17,616 bases of DNA, taken from the NCBI GenBank assembly GCA_002382605.1, contig DFYG01000058.1:19647-37262 (forward strand), read 5' to 3'. Source of the stretch: Synergistaceae bacterium UBA4088 (lineage in GTDB: Bacteria; Synergistota; Synergistia; Synergistales; Thermovirgaceae). Under the pieces are notes generated by a model, which made no database searches, had not been told where the DNA came from, and saw only the letters and a list, made by a program, of their open reading frames with translations. This document shows positions 7,580 through 17,539 of this stretch, piece after piece (positions within the stretch are counted from its first letter, which is position 1; every line of letters begins with the position of its first letter). The position numbers and the translations under genes were made by a program.

Positions 7580-9532
7580 ATGTACCTCGGAAAGGCGGAC
7601 GTCAACACGTACGAAAAAGGCTCCAGCCGGGAGTTTCTGGTAAGCAACGGCTGGGGTGGATTTGGATTTTCAACCGTGATCGGAGCGAATACCCGCCGAG
7701 AACACGGACTCCTTGTTGTAAAAAAGAGTGGAGAAGAAGTATATCCCGATGTCCTGATCAGCAAGATCGACGAGACTGTCGTCAGCAGGGGGAAAAAATA
7801 CCACCTTTCCACCAATAGATATACAGATGTTATTTACCCTGACGGATTCAGATATCTCCAGGAGTATCAGGCTGAACCTCTTCCGGGAATGCTTTTTGTC
7901 ATACACAGCATTTTTCTCAGGAAAACCGTGTTCATGCCCCGGAATATGCAGGCAACCTTCATCAAATACGAACTTCTTTCCGCGCCTGAAAACATTCAGA
8001 TAGAAATTAGGCCCCTGGCTGCGCACAGAGGAATTATGGATTTGTGTCCCGACAAGGCCGGTGCGGATTTCGAATCTTTCTTTTCAAAGAACAGCGTTAC
8101 AATCAATGGCCGGGGACTACAGAGCCATGTCTCATTTCACAAGGGGGAGTGGCGCCAGAAGCCTCTCTGGTTTGAAAACCTGATGTATGAATCCGATGAA
8201 AGCGAAAGGCCGGGGACTGATACTATCTGGTCTCCCGGAATTCTATCCTTCGATATGTCCGAGGGCGAATCCGTTTACATCATGCTCAGCTCAAAGAGCG
8301 GATTTCTCGATCACTCCAGGGGCCTTGAACTCGAAATGGCAACTTCCAAGAGTATTCTAGAAAGCATCGCTGATACTCCACTGATGAAGAAAACACCACT
8401 TGCAAGGGAACTCATTCAATCCGCGTCGCACTGTGTTTCTGAAACAGACGACAAAAAACCTATCATTTTTTCTGGTTACCCGTCGGTTCGCGAAAGTGCA
8501 AGAGAGACATTTATCTCAATTCCAGGTCTGCTTCTGGCAACAGGAAAAACAGATACGGCAAAAAAACTTCTCCAGGTCTGGTTGGATCGTGCTGTCGTAA
8601 ACGGACATATAATGCCATCCGACGTTGACCCCCATACCGGTTCGATCAGAACTGAAGCTGCCGACTCAGGCCTCTGGTTCTTCTACGCTCTCAACAAATA
8701 TTCCGAACAAAGCGGTTCAACAGAATTTGTCGCAGAGAACTGGAAGGACCTTGTGACAATTCTCCGGAATTTCCGTGGAGGTATCAAGGGGATCGGACTT
8801 GAGCTCCAAAGCAACGGCCTACTCTCTCTTCACACAGATAATCTTCACAGCAACTGGATGGACAGAGAATGCAACGGAAGCTCGATCCAGAAAAGGCGCG
8901 GAAATCTTGTTGAATTCAACTCTCTCTGGTACAACGCATTACGGTCGATGGAGCAGTATGCCGATCTTCTCGGGGACTATAACGAGAAGAATGAAATTGA
9001 GGAGATCGCGGCTCTTTGCAGAGATTCATTCCCGAAGATCTTCTGGAATGAAAAGGGCTATCTTAACGATTGGGTCGATGAAGATGACAAGGATGAATCT
9101 CTCCGGTGCAACCAGATTCTTGCCGTATCGCTGCCAGTCTCAGCAATGGATCCAGAAAGGGCACGCTCGATCGTTGAAACATGCTGGAATGAGTTGTATA
9201 CGACTTTTGGGCTCAGAACCCTCGACCCGCACCACGATAAGTACAAGGGAAGGTGTGAAGGTCGCCTGGACCAGAGGGAGAAAGCCAGGTTTATGGGAAT
9301 GGCCTGGCCATGGCTTCTAGGTCAATTCATTACCGCTTATTTAAGGTACAACCCCGACAGGAAGGATATTGCATGGAGTTTCCTGAGGCCCTTTATTTCC
9401 CACCTCAGAAAGGGATGTCTTGGAGGGGTCGCTGAGATATTTGACGGCAGCATGCCTTACAGACCCCACGGCGATGCTCTTTATGCTCCGAGCGTCGCTG
9501 AACTCCTGCGCGTAATTGGGGAGGATATGTAG
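7580..9532 (+). CDS. Archaeal-type glycogen debranching enzyme, divergent
   Basis: A 650-residue relative of the archaeal-type glycogen debranching enzymes (amylo-alpha-1,6-glucosidase). The N-terminal domain (1-260) has the family opening REFLVSNGWGGFGFSTVIG, NTRREHGLLV and SKIDETV (61-67). The C-terminal (alpha/alpha)6-barrel domain (275-650) has FISIPGLLLATGK (311-323), Asp362 in ADSGLWFFYAL, NWMDRE (425-430), NQILAVSLP, GLRTLDP (544-550), AWPWLLG (575-581) and AEIFDG (618-623, with Glu619). Several blocks are altered: the usual WFxDWGRDT is SVRESARET (302-310), HQGTVWPW is FMGMAWPW (571-578), and QAWSVAE is LYAPSVAE (634-641). It may act on another glucan or be altered in activity. ATG 7580 follows GGGGGG (7565-7570), 27 bases after whiA, so it is probably in the same transcript. 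Confidence 0.8.
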   Translation: MYLGKADVNTYEKGSSREFLVSNGWGGFGFSTVIGANTRREHGLLVVKKSGEEVYPDVLISKIDETVVSRGKKYHLSTNRYTDVIYPDGFRYLQEYQAEPLPGMLFVIHSIFLRKTVFMPRNMQATFIKYELLSAPENIQIEIRPLAAHRGIMDLCPDKAGADFESFFSKNSVTINGRGLQSHVSFHKGEWRQKPLWFENLMYESDESERPGTDTIWSPGILSFDMSEGESVYIMLSSKSGFLDHSRGLELEMATSKSILESIADTPLMKKTPLARELIQSASHCVSETDDKKPIIFSGYPSVRESARETFISIPGLLLATGKTDTAKKLLQVWLDRAVVNGHIMPSDVDPHTGSIRTEAADSGLWFFYALNKYSEQSGSTEFVAENWKDLVTILRNFRGGIKGIGLELQSNGLLSLHTDNLHSNWMDRECNGSSIQKRRGNLVEFNSLWYNALRSMEQYADLLGDYNEKNEIEEIAALCRDSFPKIFWNEKGYLNDWVDEDDKDESLRCNQILAVSLPVSAMDPERARSIVETCWNELYTTFGLRTLDPHHDKYKGRCEGRLDQREKARFMGMAWPWLLGQFITAYLRYNPDRKDIAWSFLRPFISHLRKGCLGGVAEIFDGSMPYRPHGDALYAPSVAELLRVIGEDM

Positions 9533-9584
9533 TTTTGTTCCAGACAAATTCTGGAGCGGGTTGAATTTATCCCGATGTTTCAAA

Positions 9585-9614
9585 CCAGAAAAAGAGATCT
9601 GCTCTTCTTTTTGG
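9585..9614 (+). terminator. Probable terminator hairpin after the debranching-enzyme gene
   Basis: An A-rich arm (9585-9596, CCAGAAAAAGAG) can pair with a T-rich arm (9602-9614, CTCTTCTTTTTGG) around the loop ATCTG, giving 12 pairs with one bulged C (9607) and one G-U pair. The T-run lies in the 3' arm rather than after the stem, so it is not a textbook terminator. It sits between the debranching-enzyme stop (9532) and gap, where a transcript boundary is expected. Confidence 0.45.
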
Positions 9615-9669
9615 ATATTGTCGCTCATAACAATTTTTTGAAGGATAATTTTTCCCGGGGGGATGGAAA

Positions 9670-10686
9670 ATGGAAAAGAAACGAGTAGCGATCAATGGTT
9701 TCGGCAGGATCGGACGCCTGGCCCTGAGGGCTCTGTTCGATTACCCGAATGACGAGCTTTTCGAGATAGTTGCTACGAACAGCCGAACCTCGGCTGAACA
9801 AAGAGCCTACCTTTTCAAATACGATTCCGTACATGGGCGGTTCTCAGGAGATGTCTCGATCAAGGATGATGCGTTGGTGATAAACGGAACGTCGGTTAGA
9901 GTCCTGGCCGAGGCAGAGGTAGAGAACCTGCCCTGGGAGGAAATGGGAATTGACCTTGTGATCGAATCCTCCGGCAAATACACTGATGCCAGGATGGCGG
10001 CCAAACACATCAAAGCAGGCGCCAGAAAAGTCCTCATCACAGCTCCTGCCAAGAACGAGGATGCCACGATAGTGATGGGAGTGAATGAGGAGACCTATGA
10101 CCCGGCCTTGCACAACGTGGTTTCCAACGCCTCCTGCACTACGAACTGCCTTGCTCCTGTTGTCAAGGTACTTCACGAGAACTTCGGGATCGAAAGGGGC
10201 TTGATGACAACAACCCACGCCTATACCAATGACCAGAAGACCCTCGATGCCTCCCACAGTAAATTCCACCGGGGGAGGGCGGCCGCCCTTTCATTGATCC
10301 CTTCCAGCACTGGAGCGGCAGCTGCGATAGGGAAGGTATATCCGGCGGTTGATGGGAAGATGAATGGACTTGCCGTCAGGGTTCCCACCCCGGATGTCTC
10401 TCTTCTGGATCTTGTTGTCATTCTATCCGGAGAGTTCTCTCCGGAGGATATCAATGAAGCCGTGAAAGCCGCTTCAACAGGGTCCATGAAAAAATACCTC
10501 GGATATGAAGAAGACGACCTTGTTTCAGTTGATTTTACCGGCGACAGCCGCTCATCTATCTTTGCCTCAAGACACACCATGACCATGGGGTCCATGGCAA
10601 AGGTTCTGGCCTGGTATGACAACGAGTGGGGCTATGCCTGCAGAGTTCTGGATCTTGCCAATTATATGCTCAGGAAGGGATCCTGA
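9670..10686 (+). CDS. gap: Glyceraldehyde-3-phosphate dehydrogenase, NADP-type cofactor residues
   Basis: Converts glyceraldehyde 3-phosphate, phosphate and NAD(P)+ to 1,3-bisphosphoglycerate. The dinucleotide-binding motif INGFGRIGR is at 8-16, the catalytic Cys156 in SNASCTTNC (152-160), and His183 in TTHAYTND (181-188). The 338-residue length is normal. Two positions that set cofactor choice are unusual: the Asp that usually follows ATN to hold the NAD ribose is Ser38, with Arg39 next to it (TNSRT); and the Leu-Pro found after YTNDQ..LD in NAD enzymes is Ala194-Ser195 (LDASH), as in chloroplast and cyanobacterial NADP enzymes. This suggests NADP or dual use. ATG 9670 follows a G-rich site (9657-9662). 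It is the first gene of the gap-pgk-tpiA operon, 137 bases after the debranching enzyme. Confidence 0.97.
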   Translation: MEKKRVAINGFGRIGRLALRALFDYPNDELFEIVATNSRTSAEQRAYLFKYDSVHGRFSGDVSIKDDALVINGTSVRVLAEAEVENLPWEEMGIDLVIESSGKYTDARMAAKHIKAGARKVLITAPAKNEDATIVMGVNEETYDPALHNVVSNASCTTNCLAPVVKVLHENFGIERGLMTTTHAYTNDQKTLDASHSKFHRGRAAALSLIPSSTGAAAAIGKVYPAVDGKMNGLAVRVPTPDVSLLDLVVILSGEFSPEDINEAVKAASTGSMKKYLGYEEDDLVSVDFTGDSRSSIFASRHTMTMGSMAKVLAWYDNEWGYACRVLDLANYMLRKGS

Positions 10687-10688
10687 CG

Positions 10689-11879
10689 ATGAAACTCAGA
10701 TCTTTTGACGGTATATCTATGGAAGGGAAAAAGGTACTGGTCAGAGTTGATTTTAACGTTCCGATAAAAAATGGCAATGTTGTCGATGACACCAGGATCC
10801 GTGCTCATATTGAAACAATTGCCCTTCTGAAGGCGTCTGGCGCGGCCGTGGTTCTTTTGTCGCATCTTGGGAGGCCCAAGGGGATACGTGTTGATGAACT
10901 TTCGCTTGCTCCTATTGCTGTATCGATCCGGGATTTGACGGGGTGGGATATAAAATTTATCAGTGATTGCATCGGAGAAGAAGTGAGATCCGCGGTTGAA
11001 AATATGAGGCCCGGTGAAGTCACCCTTCTTGAAAATACCCGATTTTACCCGGAAGAAGAGAAGAACGACAACGAGTTTTCAAAAAACCTTGCAGAACCGT
11101 TCGATCTTTTCGTTATGGACGCTTTCAGTGCCTCCCATAGGGCCCATGCTTCCACTCAGGGAGTAACGGCCTTTCTGCCTTCATTTGCGGGAAAGGTCAT
11201 GGAGAGGGAAGTATCGTTTCTAGGTGCGGTCAGGGATTTTCCCAGGGAACCGCTTGTGCTGATACTTGGGGGAGCGAAAGTATCCGACAAGATCAAGATC
11301 ATCCGATATATGCTTCCAAAATCGAGCCATATTCTTATCGGTGGGGCAATGGCTTTTCCGTTTCTGAAAGCCTCCGGATACGGTACAGGAAGATCATTCA
11401 ATGAGGAAGGGACCGAAAACACTGCCGCAGAACTGTTGATATCTGCCAGAAAATCTGGCGTAGAAGTGATTTTGCCTGTAGATGTGGTTGTATCAGATTC
11501 CTCATTAAATGGATCCTCTTCCTTTACAGTAAAAGCAGGTGATATCCCGCATGATCTTATGGGCCTGGATATTGGACCTGAAACAACTATTCTGTTTTCC
11601 AGAGCTATGAAAAAGGCGAACACGATACTTTGGAACGGCCCCCTTGGCGTGTTCGAGAATAGTCCATTCGGAGAAGGCACGAGGTTGATAGGGGAGGCTG
11701 TATCCAGAAAAACGGCAGAAGGAGCAGTTACGGTCCTTGGAGGAGGAGATACAGCAGCAGCTGCGAACCTGCTGGGATTTTCTGCCGGAATTTCCCATGT
11801 TTCCACAGGTGGAGGAGCGACACTCGAGTTCTTTGAAGGTCTTGACCTCCCGGGAATAGCACCCCTCATCGTCGGCTAA
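10689..11879 (+). CDS. pgk: Phosphoglycerate kinase
   Basis: Transfers a phosphate from 1,3-bisphosphoglycerate to ADP, making ATP in glycolysis. The 396-residue product is of normal bacterial size. Signatures: VRVDFNVP (18-25), LSHLGRPKG (57-65), ENTRFYPEEEKND (115-127), DAFSASHRAHAST (144-156; the more common form is DAFGTAHRAHAS), LGGAKVSDKI (193-202), LWNGPLGVFE, and the C-terminal nucleotide loop GGGDTAAAA with STGGGATLEF. The start ATG 10689 lies 2 bases after the gap stop, with AGGAAGGG at 10672-10679. The frame is open further upstream to 10626, but that extension lies inside gap and precedes the family's conserved N-terminus. Cytoplasmic monomer by family. No anomaly seen. Confidence 0.97.
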   Translation: MKLRSFDGISMEGKKVLVRVDFNVPIKNGNVVDDTRIRAHIETIALLKASGAAVVLLSHLGRPKGIRVDELSLAPIAVSIRDLTGWDIKFISDCIGEEVRSAVENMRPGEVTLLENTRFYPEEEKNDNEFSKNLAEPFDLFVMDAFSASHRAHASTQGVTAFLPSFAGKVMEREVSFLGAVRDFPREPLVLILGGAKVSDKIKIIRYMLPKSSHILIGGAMAFPFLKASGYGTGRSFNEEGTENTAAELLISARKSGVEVILPVDVVVSDSSLNGSSSFTVKAGDIPHDLMGLDIGPETTILFSRAMKKANTILWNGPLGVFENSPFGEGTRLIGEAVSRKTAEGAVTVLGGGDTAAAANLLGFSAGISHVSTGGGATLEFFEGLDLPGIAPLIVG

Positions 11880-11903
11880 AATAACAACATTGGAGGAATT
11901 CCC

Positions 11904-12704
11904 ATGAAGGGAAAAGCCTTTGTGGCTGGCAACTGGAAAATGAACAAGGGGATAGAGGAGTCAATTGCTTTTCTTGACCGCTTTTCGGGGGAGCTTGAGA
12001 AAGAGGTATCAATTTCCTGTTTAATCCCGGACACAATAAACGTAGTGATCTTCCCGCCCGCAATTAACCTTTATTCAATTAATCTTTCAGGCCGTTATAG
12101 GAGAGGTGTCTGTTTCGGCGTCCAGAATGTTCATTGGAAGGCATCCGGTCCATTCACCGGGGAAAATTCCGCCCTCATGGCCCTGGAGGCCGGTGCTGTT
12201 TATTCCCTAATAGGACATAGTGAAAGAAGACAGCTTTTCGGAGAAACTGACGAAATGACATCAGAAAAATTCCATTATTGTGTGAAATGTGGATTGATAC
12301 CTGTTCTTTGTGTTGGTGAGACGGATATTGAAAGAAACAGTGGAATGGCGGAAGCGGTAATAAAACGGCAAATTGAAGCTGTTTTTGGAACACCTGAATT
12401 ATACCGGGCAGATAGACCCATTATCATTGCATATGAACCCGTATGGGCGATCGGAACAGGAAAGAACGCCACATCATCTGATGCACAGAAGGCATGCGCA
12501 TCAATAAGGGAAGAGATAGAAAGAACTACAGATACCAGAACCGCAAAAGAAGCGCTGGTATTGTACGGAGGCAGTGTAAAAAGTACCAATGCAAAGGATT
12601 ATTTGTCACAGAGCGATATCGACGGACTTCTTGTAGGGGGCGCATCACTTGATCCAGAAGAATTCCTGAGCATAATCAGAGAGGCCGCAAAGTTGATCGG
12701 ATGA
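11904..12704 (+). CDS. tpiA: Triosephosphate isomerase
   Basis: Interconverts dihydroxyacetone phosphate and glyceraldehyde 3-phosphate. Catalytic residues are in place: Asn10 and Lys12 in AGNWKMN (8-14), His105 in IGHSERR (103-109), and Glu178 in AYEPVWAIGTG (176-186). The phosphate-binding loops YGGSVK (221-226) and LLVGGASLD (242-250) are intact. The 266-residue length is somewhat above the usual 250. ATG 11904 follows GGAGGA (11892-11897) at 6 bases, 24 bases after pgk. It is the last gene of the glycolytic operon; transcription likely stops at the hairpin at 12764-12788. Base use does not look different from its neighbours, although it is locally richer in A and T. Confidence 0.97.
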   Translation: MKGKAFVAGNWKMNKGIEESIAFLDRFSGELEKEVSISCLIPDTINVVIFPPAINLYSINLSGRYRRGVCFGVQNVHWKASGPFTGENSALMALEAGAVYSLIGHSERRQLFGETDEMTSEKFHYCVKCGLIPVLCVGETDIERNSGMAEAVIKRQIEAVFGTPELYRADRPIIIAYEPVWAIGTGKNATSSDAQKACASIREEIERTTDTRTAKEALVLYGGSVKSTNAKDYLSQSDIDGLLVGGASLDPEEFLSIIREAAKLIG

Positions 12705-12763
12705 GGAAATAATTTCGCCTAATGTAACATAAGATATATTATAGGACACCATATTTCTAAAAT

Positions 12764-12788
12764 AAAAGCCCCCTGTCATGGGGCTTTT
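12764..12788. terminator. Bidirectional Rho-independent terminator between convergent operons
   Basis: A perfect 9-base-pair stem, AAAAGCCCC (12764-12772) with GGGGCTTTT (12780-12788), encloses a 7-base loop. Read on either strand it gives a GC-rich stem ending in a T-run, so it can stop both the tpiA transcript (+) and the rsfS transcript (-). It lies between the stops at 12704 and 12800. Confidence 0.88.
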
Positions 12789-12799
12789 ATCCCTTTCTG

Positions 12800-13147
12800 T
12801 TAATTGAGTCTGGTTGTCTTTGCTGAGGCCCAGATGCTTTCCAGACGGTAGAAGCCACGTCCCTCCCGGCTGAAAATGTTGATGATAATATCGCCGGCAT
12901 CGATCAGGATCCATTTGGGGCTCGTTTCTCCCTCGATCCGGTATGGTATACCCATCTTGTCAAGAGTATCAGTTACATAACCGGAAACTGATCTCATGTG
13001 TACATCCGAATTACCTGTAGCCATAACAAAGAAATCCGTTATGGTTGATTCAGAAGAAAGATCGATGATCGATATGTCTTCGGCCTGTTTGTCCTGGAGT
13101 ATTTCGATTATCGAACTTATTGAATCTGGTTCCGGCAAAAGATTCAT
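12800..13147 (-). CDS. rsfS: Ribosomal silencing factor RsfS (YbeB/iojap family)
   Basis: RsfS binds ribosomal protein L14 on free 50S subunits and blocks subunit joining when nutrients are low. The 115-residue length is typical. Family features: an N-terminal helix followed by KQAEDISIIDLS (19-30), TDFFVMATGNSDVHMRSV (37-54), EGETSPKWILIDAGDIIINIF (77-97) and the final YRLESIW (100-106). ATG 13147 has GGGAGGG a few bases upstream on the - strand. It starts 12 bases after the end of the LCP gene. In many bacteria it follows nadD directly; here an LCP gene lies between them. It is the last gene of the rplU operon. Confidence 0.95.
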   Translation of the reverse strand: MNLLPEPDSISSIIEILQDKQAEDISIIDLSSESTITDFFVMATGNSDVHMRSVSGYVTDTLDKMGIPYRIEGETSPKWILIDAGDIIINIFSREGRGFYRLESIWASAKTTRLN

Positions 13148-13159
13148 TTAATCCCTCCC

Positions 13160-14418
13160 CTATTCTACCCGTGAAATAATCAACTTCTTAAGAATGTTCT
13201 CGTAATCATGTCCCATGATCATTGTAACATGGCGTGCATTTTTATCCTGTCTTACAAGATTTCCCGGAATAACGACTAATTTCCCGAGTGCTTTTGCCGC
13301 AATTTCGGTTTCGGCACCTGGAGGGAAAATGATATTGGTATATTTATAGTCGCTATGTTTGGCGTTACCTATATGTGCAATGTCAATTCCAATCAACTGT
13401 AATTTTGTTGCGGTCTCCTTTGCTACTGCGGAACGACCGGAGCCATTGAGAACTGCAACCTGAACGTTTATTGCACCGATCAGTTCAGAGGCCTGGAGAT
13501 CAATTTCATGATCTTCCTCAGCACCAGGGTCGACAGGATCTTCGAGGGGTTTTTCCGAAAGTATTTCGGATATCGAACTGAGATCACCAAGCCAGTAGCT
13601 GACACCGGAGATGTATGCGGATCGCCCTGGGAGTGTCCTGAAAACAGTCCTGGAAGGATCCTGGTCCTTTAGATAGGATGCGAGTTGAATAGCCTGGGAT
13701 ATTGTCATGTTGGTCTTGACGAGTTTCATTGATTGACGTATTAACTCCGGTATTTTTGTTATCATCGCAGGATCTTTGATCTTTTTAAAAACTGTCTGCA
13801 GGAAGATCTGTTGGCGCTCAACCCTACCAATATCACCCAGGGCATCATGCCTGAATCTAACGAATTCAAGAGCTGTTTTGCCGTCCATGTGCTGTTCTCC
13901 TGCCTTGATGTCAATGCGGAGACCGCCTGCTCTATCCGTATAGCGAAGGTTCTTGGGTACGTCTATGTCAACTCCGCCGATCAAATCGACCAACTGCGGG
14001 AAACTTTCGAAGTTTACGATGATATGGTATTGAATTGGTACGCCAAGGTAGTTGATCAAAGTGGTTTTTAACAGGTCGACCGCTCCGTAGGCATACGCAT
14101 GGTTTAGTTTCTGCCATCCATGGTCCGGGATCATAACGCGTGTATCACGCGGTAGCGAAAGAAGGCGGACCACCTTGTCGTCAAGGTCAATCGAAACAAA
14201 GGCGATTGAATCAGAGCGATTCGCGTCCTCTCCGGGAACTTCGTCAAGACCTACAAGCAGCATGTTTACTCTTCCAGTTGACTCATCATGCTGAATTTTT
14301 TCCCTTATGGTTTCAGGTTCAGGGTTCAAGAGATAATAAGCCTTGAACCCGATACCGGCTACAAGCGAGAAAAAACCTGCCAGAATGAGAAGAGCAATGT
14401 CCTTTTTGCGCAAATGTT

Positions 14419-14425
<7 letters not shown>
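13160..14425 (-). CDS. LytR-CpsA-Psr (LCP) family envelope protein
   Basis: LCP proteins transfer lipid-linked polymers (teichoic acids, capsule or other glycans) to the cell wall; some act on other envelope glycans. The 421-residue protein has a short positive N-terminus, one membrane segment (about 10-31), then an extracytoplasmic LCP domain (52-215). This domain carries MLLVGLDE (55-62), SDSIAFVSID (71-80, Asp72), SLPRDTRV (90-97, Arg93), LNHAYAYG (107-114), EFVRFRHDALGDIGR (187-201) and ERQQIF. Residues 320-407 form a LytR_C-type domain (VQVAVLNGSGRSAVA at 321-335). ATG 14425 overlaps the end of nadD by 7 bases with no clear Shine-Dalgarno, suggesting coupling. Position between nadD and rsfS follows known clostridial-type layouts. 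The polymer substrate is unknown. Confidence 0.92.
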
Positions 14426-16399
<1,974 letters not shown>

Positions 16400-16422
16400 T
16401 TATCAGCACCCCGTTAATAAGC

Positions 16423-16453
16423 AAAAAGGGCCCAAGCAAAACAACTCAGGCCC
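16423..16453 (-). terminator. Terminator-like hairpin between rpmA and obgE
   Basis: Read on the - strand, GGGCCTGAG (16453-16445) pairs with CTTGGGCCC (16436-16428) over 9 pairs, two of them G-U, around an 8-base loop, followed by five T (16427-16423). It sits inside the operon, so it more likely reduces transcription into obgE than ends it completely. Confidence 0.75.
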
Positions 16454-16479
16454 AAAAGGTATAAATTTTTTCGAAAATA

Positions 16480-16761
16480 TCAGGCAACTACAGGTTCAAC
16501 AGTTACGAATTTTCTTCCGGCCCTGGTCTGGAAACGGACTGTCCCCTCCGAGAGAGCAAAAAGGGTATCGTCCCTGCCTATTCCAACATTTGCACCGGGA
16601 TGAAATTTCGTTCCCCTCTGGCGTATGATTATACAGCCAGCCCTTACAGCCTGGCCGTCACTTCTCTTTACCCCGAGTCTTTTGCCTATGCTGTCTCTTC
16701 CGTTTGTGCTGCTTCCCTGTCCCTTTTTATGAGCGAACAGCTGAAGATTGATCATTTTCAT
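16480..16761 (-). CDS. rpmA: Large ribosomal subunit protein bL27 (with cleavable N-terminal extension)
   Basis: bL27 reaches the peptidyl-transferase centre with its N-terminus. The 93-residue protein starts [18 protein letters not shown]: the NLQLF segment before AHKKG is the extension that the protease Prp removes in bacteria of the Firmicutes type, exposing the mature AHKKG end at residue 10. The rest ([33 protein letters not shown]) is standard L27. ATG 16761 follows GGAGGT (16770-16775) at 8 bases; ATG 16755 is a possible alternative. It overlaps the 3' end of prp by 35 bases on the same strand, so the two are probably translationally coupled. Confidence 0.97.
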   Translation of the reverse strand: MKMINLQLFAHKKGQGSSTNGRDSIGKRLGVKRSDGQAVRAGCIIIRQRGTKFHPGANVGIGRDDTLFALSEGTVRFQTRAGRKFVTVEPVVA

Positions 16762-17086
16762 TCACCTTCACCTCCACAAACCTTGTATGCTTTGGGTAAC
16801 TATTTTCAATTGATCTGAACGCGGCAATTATCGTATTGACCAGATCATCAACCCGGCTGTTCTTTTTCGGTCCCCAAAAAACACCCATATAGGCCGACTC
16901 TTCATCAACTTTTGATGATACTCCTTCAATTAACAGAACTTCCGTCAAACCGATCTCGAGTGTCTGGATCAGAGTAGAAAGAGCTGCGCAAAGAATATCC
17001 TTACCTCGTTCTTCATAGCCGGTATGCCCTGAAAGTTCGAGGCCGCAGACGTTCTCGCCTCTCAAAATGATCCTTATCTCAGTCAT
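16727..17086 (-). CDS. prp: Ribosomal-processing cysteine protease Prp (YsxB family)
   Basis: Prp cleaves the N-terminal extension of bL27, a step essential in Staphylococcus aureus. The 119-residue protein has the catalytic pair His21 (ELSGHTGY) and Cys33 (DILCAALS) and the family spacing [18 protein letters not shown], with a C-terminal helix containing residues 80-97. ATG 17086 lies 5 bases after rplU, with a TAGGA-type site just upstream. Its position between rplU and rpmA, and the matching [10 protein letters not shown] site in the downstream L27, support the role. The C-terminal tail beyond about residue 105 is variable and overlaps rpmA. Confidence 0.93.
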   Translation of the reverse strand: MTEIRIILRGENVCGLELSGHTGYEERGKDILCAALSTLIQTLEIGLTEVLLIEGVSSKVDEESAYMGVFWGPKKNSRVDDLVNTIIAAFRSIENSYPKHTRFVEVKVNENDQSSAVRS

Positions 17087-17091
17087 TGATC

Positions 17092-17406
17092 CTATAGATC
17101 GATCGAGTCGATTTTTACAGACGTGAAAGACTGTCTGTGACCCTGGGTTCTCCGGGATTGTCTGGATTTATTCTTGTACTTGAAAACGATTATCTTCTTG
17201 CCCCTGCCCTGCTCCATAACCAGCCCTCTGACGACGGCCCCGCTGATAAACGGTGTTCCCACTGACACTTTAGTGTCGGAAGCAACCATAAGAACCTTGT
17301 CGAACTCAACGGCCTCTCCGGTATCACGGTCAAGCTTTTCCACCCTGATTGTATCTCCTGGCGTAACACGATACTGCTTACCACCTGTTTCAATCACAGC
17401 GTACAT
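17092..17406 (-). CDS. rplU: Large ribosomal subunit protein bL21
   Basis: bL21 binds 23S rRNA. The 104-residue product begins MYAVIETGGKQYRVTPGD, the standard bL21 N-terminus, and continues with DKVLMV, VGTPFISGAVV and the RNA-binding KIIVFKYKNKSRQSRRTQGHRQ stretch, shown here in part only by its pattern of K/R residues near 76-97. ATG 17406 is preceded by AGGGGGAAA at 17413-17421. The frame stays open upstream to 17571, but that extension has no family resemblance and covers the probable promoter, so it is rejected. First gene of the ribosome/GTPase operon, 5 bases ahead of prp. Confidence 0.96.
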   Translation of the reverse strand: MYAVIETGGKQYRVTPGDTIRVEKLDRDTGEAVEFDKVLMVASDTKVSVGTPFISGAVVRGLVMEQGRGKKIIVFKYKNKSRQSRRTQGHRQSFTSVKIDSIDL

Positions 17407-17533
17407 AGTACTTTCCCCCTTTCGCCGGTGTCCCAGGTGGCCCAGAGGCTCTTGAAACCTGTCCCGAGCGGTATATGGCATAGCGAACGAGATTCTATCC
17501 AACTTTTTAAGCTGCGTCAACAGTTCTGAACAA
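17407..17533 (-). promoter_or_regulatory. Untranslated leader of rplU
   Basis: About 125 bases separate the predicted transcription start from the rplU start codon. L21 leaders in other bacteria can be regulatory RNAs. Only a short pairing is visible by eye (CAGGT at 17461-17457 with ACCTG at 17438-17434), so no named motif is claimed. The rest of the gene-free end (17568-17616) shows nothing recognisable. Confidence 0.3.
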
Positions 17534-17539
17534 AGAGGA

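Noticed and set aside
9539..9555. Small hairpin TCCAGA...TCTGGA just after the debranching-enzyme stop
   Set aside because: Six base pairs with no T-run after it; too weak to call a terminator by itself.
9618..9649. Possible promoter for gap (TTGTCG and GATAAT)
   Set aside because: The 20-base spacing between the two elements is too long and the -35 match is poor, so the gap promoter remains unlocated.
10626..10688. Longer start for phosphoglycerate kinase
   Set aside because: The extra residues lie within gap; ATG 10689 gives the standard N-terminus and has a ribosome site.
11156..11869. Long open frame on the - strand inside pgk (237 residues)
   Set aside because: Antisense shadow of a certain gene with no motif or ribosome site of note.
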